NCBI RefSeq assembly: GCF_923868895.1
Contig: NZ_OV350343.1
Coordinates: 1,364,001-1,428,000, forward strand
Origin: Halomonas sp. TD01
Lineage (GTDB): Bacteria; Pseudomonadota; Gammaproteobacteria; Pseudomonadales; Halomonadaceae
DNA: 64,000 nt
Reading direction: 5' to 3'
The notes under the pieces were generated by a model. That model did not search any database. It was not told where the DNA came from and saw only the letters and a list, made by a program, of their open reading frames with translations. A program made the position numbers and the translations under genes. Of the stretch, positions 8,996 to 18,332 are shown piece after piece (positions within the stretch are counted from its first letter, which is position 1; the number at the start of each line of letters is the position of its first letter).

Positions 8996-10021
8996 TTAGC
9001 GAATCGGCGGTGCGTACTGGAAACCACCTTGGTTCCACAGGGCGTTAACACCACGTTCAATCTCAAGTGGAGAGCCCATACCCACGTTGCGATCAAAGCT
9101 TTCACCATAGTTACCGACTTGGCTCAGGATGTTGTAGGCCCAATCAGCGTCTAAGCCCATACCTTCTCCGTAGTTGCCATCTTGACCAAGCAGGCGGGCA
9201 ACATCAGGGTTATCAGAGCTGAGCATTTCTTCGGCATTTTCGCTGGTGACGCCATACTCTTCACCATTAATCATTGCGAATAGCGACCACTTCACAATGT
9301 TGAACCATACATCGTCGCCTTGGCGTACCACTGGGCCGAGCGGCTCTTTAGAGATAACGTCTGGCAGAATCATCGCGCCAGACGGGTCATCTAGCTGAAT
9401 ACGCAGTGCGGCTAGCTGGGAAGTATCGGAGGTCAGAACGTCGCAGCGGCCAGCCTGGAAGCCGCCAACGGTTTGTTCAGAGGTATCGAAAACGATGGGG
9501 TCAAACTCCATGCCGTTGGCACGGAAGTAGTCTGCTAGGTTCAACTCAGTCGTGGTGCCAGACTGAATACAAATAGCGGCACCGTCCAGTTCAGACGCGC
9601 TGGAAATACCCAGGTCGCGGGAGACCATAAAGCCTTGGCCATCATAGAAGTTAACGCCAGTAAAGTTGAGGCCCAGCGTCGTGTCACGTGTGGTGGTCCA
9701 CGTGGTATTGCGTGAAAGTACGTCCACTTCACCAGATTGTAGGGCAGTGAAACGCTCTACAGCGTTCAGAGAAATATAGTTCACCGCATCCGCGTCGCCG
9801 AGAACGGCAGCTGCAACAGCACGGCATACGTCAACGTCGAGTCCTTGCCAGTTACCTTCATCGTCTGGGGCGGAAAAACCTGGCAGGCCGTCGCTGACAC
9901 CGCACTGCACGGCGCCACGCTCCATCGTATCTTCTAACGTATCGGCTTGGGCAGTGGCGACACCGGCCAACGTGATAGCACCCGCGGAGGCCAGCAGTAC
10001 CAAGTGTTTCTTATTCATCAT
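8996..10021 (-). CDS. aapJ: General L-amino acid ABC transporter substrate-binding protein AapJ
   Basis: This 341-residue periplasmic protein has a clear signal peptide ending ...GVATAQA (residue 26). The mature protein starts in the AapJ manner (DTLEDTMERGAVQCGV), with GLDVDVCRAVAAAVLGD, the ligand-pocket segment SRNTTWTTTRDTTLGLNF and a PPIR C-terminus. It delivers L-amino acids to AapQ/AapM. It is the first gene after a sigma-54-type promoter at 10082-10097 with an NtrC-like site further upstream, so nitrogen control is predicted. The gene immediately upstream, 235 bases away, is a close paralogue. Confidence 0.92.
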   Translation of the reverse strand: MMNKKHLVLLASAGAITLAGVATAQADTLEDTMERGAVQCGVSDGLPGFSAPDDEGNWQGLDVDVCRAVAAAVLGDADAVNYISLNAVERFTALQSGEVDVLSRNTTWTTTRDTTLGLNFTGVNFYDGQGFMVSRDLGISSASELDGAAICIQSGTTTELNLADYFRANGMEFDPIVFDTSEQTVGGFQAGRCDVLTSDTSQLAALRIQLDDPSGAMILPDVISKEPLGPVVRQGDDVWFNIVKWSLFAMINGEEYGVTSENAEEMLSSDNPDVARLLGQDGNYGEGMGLDADWAYNILSQVGNYGESFDRNVGMGSPLEIERGVNALWNQGGFQYAPPIR

Positions 10022-10081
10022 GGTCGTTCCCCTTACTCGATTTAATGTCGTTATGCATGCAGATGCATGACACTAAAAGCT

Positions 10082-10097
10082 AGCAAGGAAGATGCCA
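10082..10097 (-). promoter_or_regulatory. Sigma-54 (RpoN) type promoter upstream of aapJ
   Basis: On the minus strand the sequence is TGGCATCTTCCTTGCT, against the consensus TGGCACGNNNNTTGCW. The invariant GG and GC are separated by exactly 10 bases. Transcription would begin near 10071, about 50 bases before the aapJ start. Confidence 0.7.
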
Positions 10098-10193
10098 GAA
10101 AGGATATGTCGCGATATTCAGCGCTTTTCAACGCAAAATGAGCGACTTATACGAAAGAATGGGTGCAAAAAAGCGCATTAGCGGCTACTGGTC

Positions 10194-10208
10194 GCTCTAT
10201 TTTGGTGC
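10194..10208. promoter_or_regulatory. NtrC-like enhancer site upstream of aapJ
   Basis: The sequence GCTC-TATTTTG-GTGC matches the NtrC dyad GCAC-N7-GTGC at 7 of 8 arm positions and continues with the consensus A. It lies about 100 bases upstream of the predicted sigma-54 promoter, a normal enhancer distance. Confidence 0.55.
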
Positions 10209-10256
10209 AATGCCGCTAATGCCTCCCTACGTTTAGCCTAGAATCTGCGAATCGGA

Positions 10257-11267
10257 TTAGCGAATCGGTGGGGCGTACTGAATACCGCCATCTTTCCACA
10301 AGGCGTTTAAGCCTCTAGCAATCTTGAAGTCAGAGTCAGCACCGACGTTTCTATCAAAGATATCGGCGTAATTACCCACTTGCTTGATGATTTGGTACGC
10401 CCAATCGGTGTTGATGCCCATTGGCTCGCCAAAGTCGCCGTCTTGGCCAAGCAGGCGCATTACATCAGGGTTTTCCGAATTAAGTTGCTCGTCTACGTTG
10501 GCTTGGGTGATGCCTAGCTCTTCCGCATTTAGCATGGCAAACAGTGACCACTTCACAAGATTGAACCACTGGTCGTCACCTTGACGAACGGCTGGGCCAA
10601 GCGGCTCTTTCGAGATGATTTCAGGGAGCACGACCGCCATGTCGGGATCAGCAAGCTGCATCCGCTGGGCATAAAGTTGGGAAGCGTCGGAGCTTAAAAC
10701 GTCGCAACGGCCTGCTTCAAAGCCTGCAATAGATTGCTCGGGTGCATCGAATACGACGGTATCATAGGTCATGCCGTTGATGCGGAAGTAATCAGAAAGG
10801 TTGAGTTCGCTGGTGGTGCCGGACTGGGTGCAAACTGCTGCGCCATCAAGCTCTTTGGCACTTTGCACACCTAGATCACTGGCCACCATAAAGGCTTGGC
10901 CATCGTAATAACTCACGCCGGTAAAGTTCATTCCCAGCGTTGTGTCACGGCTTGAGGTCCAGGTCGTGGTGCGTGATAGGACATCGACTTCGCCAGACTG
11001 CAGAGCAGTGAAACGCTCTACCGAGTCGAGTGGTACAAAATCTACTTTTGTCGCGTCGCCAAGCGCCGCAGCAGCAATGGCACGGCACACATCGGTGTCC
11101 AGGCCCCGGTATTGGTCGTCGTCAGCCAACGATGAAAAACCTGGCTGAGCGGCATTAACGCCACAGCGCACGCTATCGCGTTCTTGAACGGTTTCCAACG
11201 TGCTGGCCATAGCCATCGCGGGTACTAAAACACCAATTCCTACTCCCAACCAACGAACGGTTTTCAT
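10257..11267 (-). CDS. AapJ paralogue, amino-acid substrate-binding protein
   Basis: This 336-residue periplasmic protein has a signal peptide (MKTVRWLGVGIGVLVPAMAMA). It is co-linear with AapJ over its full length, sharing GLDTDVCRAIAAAALGD, SRTTTWTSSRDTTLGMNF and the PPIR end, but differs at many positions. It is a tandem duplicate in the same orientation, directly upstream of aapJ. It has no permease or ATPase genes of its own, so it probably feeds the same AapQMP complex with altered ligand preference. It starts 51 bases downstream of the speE terminator, leaving little room for a promoter. Confidence 0.88.
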   Translation of the reverse strand: MKTVRWLGVGIGVLVPAMAMASTLETVQERDSVRCGVNAAQPGFSSLADDDQYRGLDTDVCRAIAAAALGDATKVDFVPLDSVERFTALQSGEVDVLSRTTTWTSSRDTTLGMNFTGVSYYDGQAFMVASDLGVQSAKELDGAAVCTQSGTTSELNLSDYFRINGMTYDTVVFDAPEQSIAGFEAGRCDVLSSDASQLYAQRMQLADPDMAVVLPEIISKEPLGPAVRQGDDQWFNLVKWSLFAMLNAEELGITQANVDEQLNSENPDVMRLLGQDGDFGEPMGINTDWAYQIIKQVGNYADIFDRNVGADSDFKIARGLNALWKDGGIQYAPPIR

Positions 11268-11310
11268 TTGTTATTCCTTAACGTGAAAGGGCAAATAATC
11301 GTAAGCACAT

Positions 11311-11334
11311 AAAAAAAGCCGAGCAATGCTCGGC
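11311..11334 (-). terminator. Rho-independent terminator after speE
   Basis: The arms GCCGAGC (11318-11324) and GCTCGGC (11328-11334) enclose a 3-base loop. On the minus strand they are followed by seven T residues, 26 bases after the speE stop. Confidence 0.85.
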
Positions 11335-11359
11335 CTTTTGGCTATTCGCAGGCGCAGCG

Positions 11360-12220
11360 TTATGCGAAGGCTTTACGCATAAAAGGCGGCAGCGATAGTG
11401 CACCACGGTGAGCATCACCTGTGTAGTACTGTAGCGGCATTTCATGCTCAGCGGCAGCCTGTTCGCGGAAGCTTTCAACGCTGGTCGCTTTACCGGCCAA
11501 CGTGACGCTCCACCAGCCAGAAGGGTAAACCGGCTGTGGGAAGGGCAGTGTGGCCACGCTATCAAAGCCCGCTTCACGCATGTCGTTACGCAGTTCGCGA
11601 ATAATAGAGCCGCTGTGGTAAAGCGGTGATTCGCTTTGCTGCACCATCACGCCGCCATTTTTTAGAATACGGTGGCAACGCTTCAGGAAGTCGGTTTTAA
11701 ACAGCCCTTCGGCGGGGCCAACTGGGTCGGTGGAGTCGATAATTAGCACGTCGATGCTCTCATCGGCAGCGTCGTCTACCCACTTTACACCATCAGCAAA
11801 CAACAGCTCGGCACGTGGGTCGCCGTTAGCTTCTACCAGCGCTGGGAAGAAACGCTCGGCGGCCTTGGTCACTTCTTCATCGATGTCGATTTGCGTCACT
11901 TTTTCAACACCAGGGTGACGCAGCACTTCCTTCAGCGTGCCGCAGTCGCCGCCGCCAATAATCACTACCCGCTTGGGGTCTTGATGGGTGAACAGCGCCG
12001 GGTGGGCAATCATTTCGTGATAGAGGAAGTTGTCGCGATCGGTCAGCATTACGCAGCCATCTAGCACCATCAGGTTGCCGTAGGTCTCCGTGGTATACAC
12101 TTCCAGGTGCTGGTAGGGGCTTTGCACATCCAGCAATTTCTCAGTGACTTTCAGCGAGAAAGCGCTGCCGTGGCTATCAAATACTTCGGTAAACCACTGG
12201 TCGTCGCGTAAATCGCTCAT
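11360..12220 (-). CDS. speE: Polyamine aminopropyltransferase (spermidine synthase) SpeE
   Basis: This 286-residue cytoplasmic enzyme transfers an aminopropyl group from decarboxylated S-adenosylmethionine to putrescine. Visible family features are the QHLEVYTTETYGNLMVLDG N-terminal barrel, the dcSAM-binding GGGDCGT (a variant of GGGDGG), the acidic DIDEEV and the catalytic DSTDPVGPAEGLF loop. Length is normal for the family (about 288). Its ATG overlaps the hemE stop by one base (TAATG), so the two genes are probably co-transcribed. A terminator follows. Confidence 0.93.
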   Translation of the reverse strand: MSDLRDDQWFTEVFDSHGSAFSLKVTEKLLDVQSPYQHLEVYTTETYGNLMVLDGCVMLTDRDNFLYHEMIAHPALFTHQDPKRVVIIGGGDCGTLKEVLRHPGVEKVTQIDIDEEVTKAAERFFPALVEANGDPRAELLFADGVKWVDDAADESIDVLIIDSTDPVGPAEGLFKTDFLKRCHRILKNGGVMVQQSESPLYHSGSIIRELRNDMREAGFDSVATLPFPQPVYPSGWWSVTLAGKATSVESFREQAAAEHEMPLQYYTGDAHRGALSLPPFMRKAFA

Positions 12221-13332
12221 TACTTTGCTCCTGGGCGCGGGGCGTTCGTTTGGGTAGGAATGCCTTGATGATACTGCGGGCTTAAATCGTGCAGCGCCTC
12301 CATAAAGGCGGTGACGTGATCAGGGTTGGTGAACTGGCTGATGCCATGGCCCAAGTTAAATACGTGGCCAGGGCCGTGCCCATAGCTTTCCAGCACCCGT
12401 GCAACTTCCGCGCGGATGGCAGAAGGCCGAGCGAACAGTACGTTGGGGTCGAGATTACCTTGCAGCGCCACTTTATGGCCTACCCGTGCGCGGGCGTCAG
12501 AAAGTTCGGTGGACCAATCGATACCTAGCGCATCGGCTCCAGCGCAGGCGATATGCTCAAGCCATTGGCCGCCGTTCTTGGTAAACAGGATGACCGGCAC
12601 GCGGCGGCCACCGTGCTCACGAATCAGGCCGGAGACAATTTGCTCCATGTAGCGCAGCGAAAATTCCAGGTAGGCGGGTGTTGATAGCGCTCCGCCCCAG
12701 GTGTCAAAAATCTGTACTGCTTGAGCGCCAGCGCGAATTTGCGCGTTTAAGTAGTCGGTTACTGACTGCGCCAGGGTATCCAGCAATTGGTGCATGGTGT
12801 CTGGCGTATCGTAAAGCATGGTTTTCAAGTGGCGGAAATCTTTGCTAGAACCGCCTTCCACCATGTAAGTGGCTAACGTCCAGGGGCTGCCCGAAAAGCC
12901 AATCAACGGCATCCGGCCGTTCAGCTCACGACGAATGGTCGAAACGGCACGCATTACATAATCGAGATCGCGCTCGGCGTTGGGCACCGTTAACGCTGCC
13001 ACCTCTTCTGGGGTGCGTACCGTTTTTCTGAATTTAGGGCCTTCACCGGTTTCGAAATAGAGCCCCAAGCCCATCGCGTCTGGGATCGTGAGAATATCGG
13101 AAAACAGAATAGCGGCGTCGAGCGGGTAGCGCTCAAGGGGCTGTAGCGTCACTTCACAGGCGAGGTCATGGTTGCGGCACAGATCCATAAAGCTACCAGC
13201 ATCGGCGCGGCTGGCACGATATTCTGGCAGGTAACGGCCTGCTTGGCGCATCATCCACACCGGAGTGCGGTCGACGGGCTGGCGAGCCAGCGCGCGAAGA
13301 AAACGGTCGTTTTGCAAAGGTGTGGTGGTCAT
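12220..13332 (-). CDS. hemE: Uroporphyrinogen decarboxylase HemE
   Basis: This cytosolic enzyme decarboxylates the four acetate side chains of uroporphyrinogen III to give coproporphyrinogen III in heme synthesis. I chose the ATG at 13332 (370 residues), because family homology begins at [20 protein letters not shown]; the frame is open further upstream through repetitive sequence that is not homologous. The signature [14 protein letters not shown] and the [17 protein letters not shown] segment are present. A catalytic aspartate is seen in [12 protein letters not shown]. It is divergent from ribA across a 230-base gap holding short tandem repeats. Confidence 0.93.
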   Translation of the reverse strand: MTTTPLQNDRFLRALARQPVDRTPVWMMRQAGRYLPEYRASRADAGSFMDLCRNHDLACEVTLQPLERYPLDAAILFSDILTIPDAMGLGLYFETGEGPKFRKTVRTPEEVAALTVPNAERDLDYVMRAVSTIRRELNGRMPLIGFSGSPWTLATYMVEGGSSKDFRHLKTMLYDTPDTMHQLLDTLAQSVTDYLNAQIRAGAQAVQIFDTWGGALSTPAYLEFSLRYMEQIVSGLIREHGGRRVPVILFTKNGGQWLEHIACAGADALGIDWSTELSDARARVGHKVALQGNLDPNVLFARPSAIRAEVARVLESYGHGPGHVFNLGHGISQFTNPDHVTAFMEALHDLSPQYHQGIPTQTNAPRPGAK

Positions 13333-13378
13333 AAACACTTGCTCTTGAGAAGTTTGCCCGCATTGTAAGGGAAATAGC

Positions 13379-13453
13379 GTACTTGAAGATAACGGTACTT
13401 GGAGATAACTGTGCTTGAAAATAGCAATTGTACTTAAAAACGTACTTAAAAAC
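13379..13453. repeat. Degenerate tandem repeats upstream of hemE
   Basis: Five adjoining units share a core GTACTTGA/GTACTTAA. They start at 13379, 13395, 13411, 13430 and 13442 and are 16, 16, 19, 12 and 12 bases long; the last two are identical (GTACTTAAAAAC). They lie in the hemE/ribA divergent control region and are too short and irregular for CRISPR. Confidence 0.7.
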
Positions 13454-13562
13454 GTCTCTCTCTGTTGATACCGTGAGGCCACCGCCGCTTCCTGGTAAAC
13501 TGTCTTCTTATTTTGCCAACGCCGGTGTGGTTAGCTGGTTTGGTTAATCAACGAGGTAACCT

Positions 13563-14198
13563 GTGACCATTCGCTTCATTGCCACTTCCCGGCTGCCCAC
13601 GCCTTGGGCCACATTCACCATGCACGGCTTCGAAGACGAAGCCACGGGTAAAGACCATATCGCCTTAACATTAGGTGATGTGAGCGGCGGCGAGCCAGTA
13701 CTGGGGCGCGTGCATTCTGAATGTTTAACTGGTGATGCGCTGTTCTCAATGCGCTGCGACTGCGGCTATCAGTTGCAAGAAGCGCTCAAGCGTATTGCCG
13801 AAGAAGGGCGTGGCGTGCTGTTCTACCTGCGCCAGGAGGGGCGAGGTATTGGGCTGCTGAATAAAATCCGCGCTTATCATCTGCAAGACCAAGGTGCCGA
13901 TACGGTCGAAGCCAACGAACAGCTTGGTTTTGGTGCGGACATGCGTCGCTATGACCTGTGTGTGCCGATGCTTAACCACTTGGGTATCACGGCACTAAAA
14001 CTGATGACCAATAACCCTAGAAAGGTTGATGCCTTAACCCGGGATGGGGTGAATGTGGTTGAGCGCCTACCGATTACCACTGGCCTGAACCCGCACAATG
14101 AACACTATCTCTCAACGAAAGCTGGCAAACTTGGTCATATGATGGCGCTGGACGACTTTACCCAGGCCAGCGACGTCGATATTGAACGTAAAGGATGA
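13563..14198 (+). CDS. ribA: GTP cyclohydrolase II RibA
   Basis: This 211-residue enzyme opens the GTP imidazole ring as the first committed step of riboflavin synthesis. The zinc-binding cysteines are at residues 54, 65 and 67 ([19 protein letters not shown]), the catalytic segment is [10 protein letters not shown], and the substrate-binding [10 protein letters not shown] is near residue 150. It uses a GTG start with a GAGG ribosome site. It is monofunctional, without a fused RibB domain. It is divergent from hemE and followed at 35 bases by a hemolysin III family gene. Confidence 0.92.
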   Translation: MTIRFIATSRLPTPWATFTMHGFEDEATGKDHIALTLGDVSGGEPVLGRVHSECLTGDALFSMRCDCGYQLQEALKRIAEEGRGVLFYLRQEGRGIGLLNKIRAYHLQDQGADTVEANEQLGFGADMRRYDLCVPMLNHLGITALKLMTNNPRKVDALTRDGVNVVERLPITTGLNPHNEHYLSTKAGKLGHMMALDDFTQASDVDIERKG

Positions 14199-14233
14199 TA
14201 GTGAGCGGGGGGAGTTGTTAGGAGTGCCCCAAG

Positions 14234-14932
14234 ATGAAAGCCGAAGATGAACAACAGCGTGACGTGCTGCCTCAAGAGCAAGGCGAGTTCAGCATTGTCG
14301 AAGAGTGGTTACACAGCATTACCCACGGGGTTGGTGCTGTACTCAGCCTGGTGGGCATGGTCGTGCTGTTGGTAGTCGCGAGCTTAGCTGCCCATGTTGA
14401 TCCTTGGAAAATTGTCAGCCTGAGCCTGTACGGCGCTACGTTAGTCCTGCTTTATACCGCTTCGACCTTCTATCACGGCATTTCTAATCGGCGCTGGAAG
14501 CAACGCTTCCAGATGCTTGACCACTGCGCGATTTACTTACTTATCGCGGGCACCTATACGCCTTTTCTGCTCGTTAATATGCGCGGCACCACGGGCTGGG
14601 TCTTATTCACCGCCGTGTGGTCGCTAGCGCTAGTGGGGATTGGCTGTAAACTGCTTTGGCCACAGCGTTTCGCGGCACTACGCGTGGCTATCTATTTACT
14701 GATGGGCTGGATGATCGTGCTGGCCTCTAGAGAGATGGCGGCCAATTTATCAGTGGCCGGCATCGCTCTGCTTGCCGCAGGGGGAATCATCTACACGCTA
14801 GGGGTGATCTTCTATGCCGTGCGCGCCATCCCCTACAATCACGCTATCTGGCATCTGTTTGTGATTGCCGGAAGTGTCTGCCACTACTTTGCCGTCTACA
14901 GCACTGTCCTGCCCCACCGAGCGGTCACTTAG
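14234..14932 (+). CDS. Hemolysin III / TrhA family membrane protein (PAQR-like)
   Basis: This 232-residue protein has about seven predicted helices. Metal-site motifs shared with PAQR receptors are visible: EEWLHSITHGVGAVLSLVG at the N-terminus, STFYHG near residue 80, DHCAIYLLIAGTYTP near 96, and NHAIWHLFVIAGSVCHYFAV at the C-terminus. Bacterial members are called hemolysin III or TrhA and have been linked to membrane energetics and fluidity. The name does not imply a toxin. The stop overlaps the stop of the convergent glutathione transferase gene by 4 bases. Confidence 0.85.
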   Translation: MKAEDEQQRDVLPQEQGEFSIVEEWLHSITHGVGAVLSLVGMVVLLVVASLAAHVDPWKIVSLSLYGATLVLLYTASTFYHGISNRRWKQRFQMLDHCAIYLLIAGTYTPFLLVNMRGTTGWVLFTAVWSLALVGIGCKLLWPQRFAALRVAIYLLMGWMIVLASREMAANLSVAGIALLAAGGIIYTLGVIFYAVRAIPYNHAIWHLFVIAGSVCHYFAVYSTVLPHRAVT

Positions 14933-15552
14933 CGATCAACTGCCGCTTGCTCTTTTTCCATGGCACGGGCTAGCGCTGGACGATCAGCGTGGCGTGTGCG
15001 GTAGGCAGCCAGGGGTTCAGGCAGGCGATGCTTCATACCAACTGCCCACGTTAAGGTGTGGGTAAGGAATAAGTCCGCCAGGGTGAAGGTATCGCCTACC
15101 AACGTTTCCTGACCATGATAACGGCGCTCAAGCGCTTGCAGTGCCCGCTGAAACTCCCATGCGGCGGTAGGCAGTACGGCGGGGACGCGTTGGTCTTGGG
15201 GAAGGGCGAACTTATGCTTGGCCTGTAACCACAGTGGCTGCTCTATTTCAGTGACGATAAAGCTTAGCCACTGGTCGACCTGCGCTCGTTCAGCGGCGTT
15301 TTCTGGTAATAGGCGGTCGTCACCGTATTGTTCAGCGAGATAGCGGCAGATGGGAGCTGACTCAAACAGCGTTAGCTCGCCATCTTCAATGACGGGCACC
15401 TTGCCATCTGGATGGCGGGCTAGGTGTTCTGCGGTTTGTCCCTCGCCTTTATCCAGCGCTACATGCTGGCAGCGGTATTCCAGCCCAAGCTCTTCAAGTG
15501 TCCAGGCAACCCGCACCGAGCGGGAGTTCGGAAAGCTGTAGTGCGTTATCAT
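14929..15552 (-). CDS. Glutathione S-transferase family protein
   Basis: This 207-residue protein begins MITHYSFPNSRSVRVAWTLEELGLEY, the thioredoxin-like N-terminal domain of a soluble GST. GKVPVIEDGELTLFESAPICRYL contains the cis-proline and the glutathione-contacting E-S pair (ESAPI). The all-helical C-terminal domain runs from about residue 85, with VGDTFTLADLFLTHTLTW as its conserved segment. The active-site serine or cysteine near residue 10 cannot be assigned with certainty. The substrate is unknown. An AGGAG ribosome site is 8 bases before the ATG. Confidence 0.88.
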   Translation of the reverse strand: MITHYSFPNSRSVRVAWTLEELGLEYRCQHVALDKGEGQTAEHLARHPDGKVPVIEDGELTLFESAPICRYLAEQYGDDRLLPENAAERAQVDQWLSFIVTEIEQPLWLQAKHKFALPQDQRVPAVLPTAAWEFQRALQALERRYHGQETLVGDTFTLADLFLTHTLTWAVGMKHRLPEPLAAYRTRHADRPALARAMEKEQAAVDR

Positions 15553-15614
15553 TAGGCGGCTCCTAAGCAGCGCGGTGAGGCTTTACTGTAGCGAGTGCTT
15601 AGAAACCTGTCGAG

Positions 15615-16376
15615 CTACCGGTCTCGGGCGCTACGGATGCGTTCGTAAGCGTTGCCAATTTCGCTGGTGCGCGCCTGAGCCACTTCACGCATGCTTTCTG
15701 GCAGCCCTTTACCGGCGAGTTTATCTGGGTGGTTTTGGCTCATCAGGCGGCGGTACGCTTTCTTGATTTCTGCGTCGCTGGCGTCTTCATTCACCCCAAG
15801 TACGCGGTAGGCGTCTTTTAGCGCCTCTTCGCTGGAACCTTGTGAATTCGCGGCGGCACCGTGAAGCATGGCTTCAATCTGCTGTACTTCGGCGTCGCTA
15901 CAGCCTACTCCGCGGGCCACGCGCAGGATCATCTCGTGCTCGGCAGGGTGAAGCACGCCGTCGGCAGCAATGGCGGTTAACTGAACTTGCAAAAACACTT
16001 GGCGTAAAATCGGCTGGCGCTGGGTCAGCCGATTAACGTTGGCCAGCTCTGCATCTAGGTTGAAATCGTCGGCGCGCCCGCGCTCAAAAGCGGCCCGCGC
16101 TTTGGCACGCTGTTCGCCTTGAAGGTGCATTTGGTCGAATAGCTTTTCGGCCACGCCAAGCTCGCCATCGGTGACTTTGCCATCGGCTTGGCACAAGCAA
16201 CCCATTACCGAGAAGATCGATTCTAAAAAGCCTTCTTGGATTTGCGTGCGGGCGGCGTTTAAGCGGCGGCTAATCCGTCGTCCTAGCCACCAGCCCAGCC
16301 CTCCGCCTATCAGCAGGCCCCAGACGCCGCCAACGGCCAAGCCAATCAGGCCAAACAAGATAATCAAAAATAGCAT
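15615..16376 (-). CDS. djlA: DjlA-like membrane-anchored J-domain co-chaperone (TerB + DnaJ)
   Basis: This 253-residue protein has a glycine-rich N-terminal membrane helix (residues 1-30), a TerB-like helical domain (about 50-170, with DGKVTDGELGVAEKLF) and a C-terminal J domain (about 185-253) with the HPD triad at 216-218. This is the DjlA order of domains. J domains stimulate the ATPase of DnaK-type Hsp70, and DjlA in E. coli affects envelope-stress signalling. It lies 29 bases downstream of dxs on the same strand, so it is probably part of that operon. Confidence 0.85.
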   Translation of the reverse strand: MLFLIILFGLIGLAVGGVWGLLIGGGLGWWLGRRISRRLNAARTQIQEGFLESIFSVMGCLCQADGKVTDGELGVAEKLFDQMHLQGEQRAKARAAFERGRADDFNLDAELANVNRLTQRQPILRQVFLQVQLTAIAADGVLHPAEHEMILRVARGVGCSDAEVQQIEAMLHGAAANSQGSSEEALKDAYRVLGVNEDASDAEIKKAYRRLMSQNHPDKLAGKGLPESMREVAQARTSEIGNAYERIRSARDR

Positions 16377-16405
16377 GGTGTTCTCAACCGTTGAAAAGTT
16401 AAAAG

Positions 16406-18331
16406 TTACGGGAGACGAGCGCGGATAGCGCGCTCGATACCGTCGGCATCCAGGCCGCAGTCGCGTAGCAACTCTGCAGGGGTGCCGTGTTCAACAAAGG
16501 TGTCAGGCAGGCCTAAATTGAGCACCTCGATTTGTACCCCTTCAGCATGCAGTAGTTCGTTCACTGCGCTACCTGCACCACCGGCGATCACATTCTCTTC
16601 CAGAGTGACCAGCAGCTCATGTTCATCAGCGGCATGCAGCACGGTGTCTCGGTCCAGTGGCTTGATAGAGCGCATATTGATATGCGTTGCGTCGAGCTTT
16701 TCAGCAACCTCTGCGGCGGCGCTGTTGACGCTACCAAACGCTAGCAATGCAATGCGTACGCCTTCGTTACCAGCCTCGCGGCGCACCTGTGCCTGGCCAA
16801 TGGGCAACGGCTCTAAGTGTTCCGGAATGGCTACGCCGGGGCCTGTGCCGCGAGGGTAGCGAACCGCTGCAGGGCCTGGGTGATGGTAGGCGGCGCTAAG
16901 CATGGCGCGGCACTCTGCTTCATCAGCAGGGGCTAAAATAACCATGCCGGGGATGCAGCGTAAAAATGATAAATCCATGCTGCCGTGGTGGGTTGGCCCG
17001 TCTTCACCGACTAGGCCTGCTCGGTCAATCGCAAACGTCACGTCTAGATTCTGGACGGCCACATCGTGAATAAGCTGGTCGTAGCCGCGCTGTAAGAATG
17101 TGGAGTAAATCGCCACGACAGGCTTCATGCTCTCGCAGGCCATGCCCGCAGCAAGCGTCACGGCATGCTGCTCGGCGATCGCGACATCAAAATAGCGCTC
17201 AGGATACTGTTGGGAGAAGCGAATTAAATCCGAGCCTTCGCCCATGGCTGGGGTAATCCCCATCAGCCGTGAATCGGTGGCCGCCATATCGCACAGCCAG
17301 TCGCCAAACACGTTGCAGTACTTTTTCTTAGCCGCTGTTTTGGGCGTTGCCGGTGGTTTTACCAGCGGCGCATTGGCAGTGGCGCTGGGCTTTTCTAGCT
17401 TAGTGATGGCGTGATAACCAATTTGGTCAGCTTCGGCGGGCAGAAAACCTTTACCCTTAACTGTTTTGATATGCAGAAATTGAGGGCCGTCCTGGTCGCG
17501 CAGGTTGCGCAATGTTTCGGTGAGCGCCTCCAGGTCGTGGCCATCGATTGGGCCGATGTAGTGGAAGCCCATCTCTTCAAACAGCGTGGCAGGGCTCACC
17601 ATGCCTTTCATATGCTCTTCGGTGCGCTTGGCAAGTTCGAGTGCGCCCGGCAGATGGGAGAGCACTTTTTTGCCTTCTTCACGCATTTTAAGGAAGGGCT
17701 TACTAGACAGCACACGGGCTAGATAGGTCGCGATGCCGCCAACATTTTCCGAGATCGACATCTCATTGTCGTTCAGCACCACTAGCATGTTGGCGTTAAC
17801 GTGGCCTGCATGGGCCAGCGCTTCAAACGCCATTCCTGCAGTGAGTGCGCCATCGCCAATAATGGCGCACACACGACGAGGATCGTTTTGCGCCTGGGCG
17901 GCTAAGGCCATCCCCAGGGCGGCTGAAATCGACGTGCTGGAGTGACCTACACCGAAGGTGTCGTACTCGGATTCGGTGCGGCGGGGAAACGCTGCTAGGC
18001 CGCCATGCTGGCGAATGCTGAGCATCTCCTCGCGTCGCCCGGTTAAAATCTTATGTGGGTATGCTTGGTGGCCTACGTCCCATACCAAACGGTCCTTGGG
18101 CGTATGAAAAGCGTGGTGCAGCGCTACGGTAAGCTCCACAACGCCCAGGCCTGCACCGAAGTGGCCGCCTGTCACACCCACGCTGTATAGCAAGTAGGCG
18201 CGTAATTCGTCAGCCAACTGGGCAAGCTGTTTAGCATTCATGGCCCGCAGCGCAGCGGGATGATCAAAAGAGTCGAGCAGCGGCGTCGCCGGGCGCTCGC
18301 GGGGAATCTCGTCGAACAACTTCATAGGCAT
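16406..18331 (-). CDS. dxs: 1-deoxy-D-xylulose-5-phosphate synthase Dxs
   Basis: This 641-residue thiamine-diphosphate enzyme condenses pyruvate and glyceraldehyde 3-phosphate in the first step of the MEP isoprenoid pathway. The sequence shows [13 protein letters not shown], the ThDP/Mg segment [13 protein letters not shown] followed by NDNEMSIS, the transketolase-type [13 protein letters not shown] and [12 protein letters not shown]. Length is typical. An alternative start is the ATG at 18325. Its start follows the ispA stop by one base. The order xseB-ispA-dxs is widely conserved in gammaproteobacteria. Confidence 0.95.
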   Translation of the reverse strand: MPMKLFDEIPRERPATPLLDSFDHPAALRAMNAKQLAQLADELRAYLLYSVGVTGGHFGAGLGVVELTVALHHAFHTPKDRLVWDVGHQAYPHKILTGRREEMLSIRQHGGLAAFPRRTESEYDTFGVGHSSTSISAALGMALAAQAQNDPRRVCAIIGDGALTAGMAFEALAHAGHVNANMLVVLNDNEMSISENVGGIATYLARVLSSKPFLKMREEGKKVLSHLPGALELAKRTEEHMKGMVSPATLFEEMGFHYIGPIDGHDLEALTETLRNLRDQDGPQFLHIKTVKGKGFLPAEADQIGYHAITKLEKPSATANAPLVKPPATPKTAAKKKYCNVFGDWLCDMAATDSRLMGITPAMGEGSDLIRFSQQYPERYFDVAIAEQHAVTLAAGMACESMKPVVAIYSTFLQRGYDQLIHDVAVQNLDVTFAIDRAGLVGEDGPTHHGSMDLSFLRCIPGMVILAPADEAECRAMLSAAYHHPGPAAVRYPRGTGPGVAIPEHLEPLPIGQAQVRREAGNEGVRIALLAFGSVNSAAAEVAEKLDATHINMRSIKPLDRDTVLHAADEHELLVTLEENVIAGGAGSAVNELLHAEGVQIEVLNLGLPDTFVEHGTPAELLRDCGLDADGIERAIRARLP

Positions 18332-18332
18332 G

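Noticed and set aside
13379..13453. CRISPR array near hemE
   Set aside because: Units are short, unequal and directly adjoining, with no spacers and no cas genes in the window.
13333..13482. Longer HemE start through the tandem repeats
   Set aside because: The extra 50 residues are low-complexity and not homologous. The family begins near the ATG at 13332.
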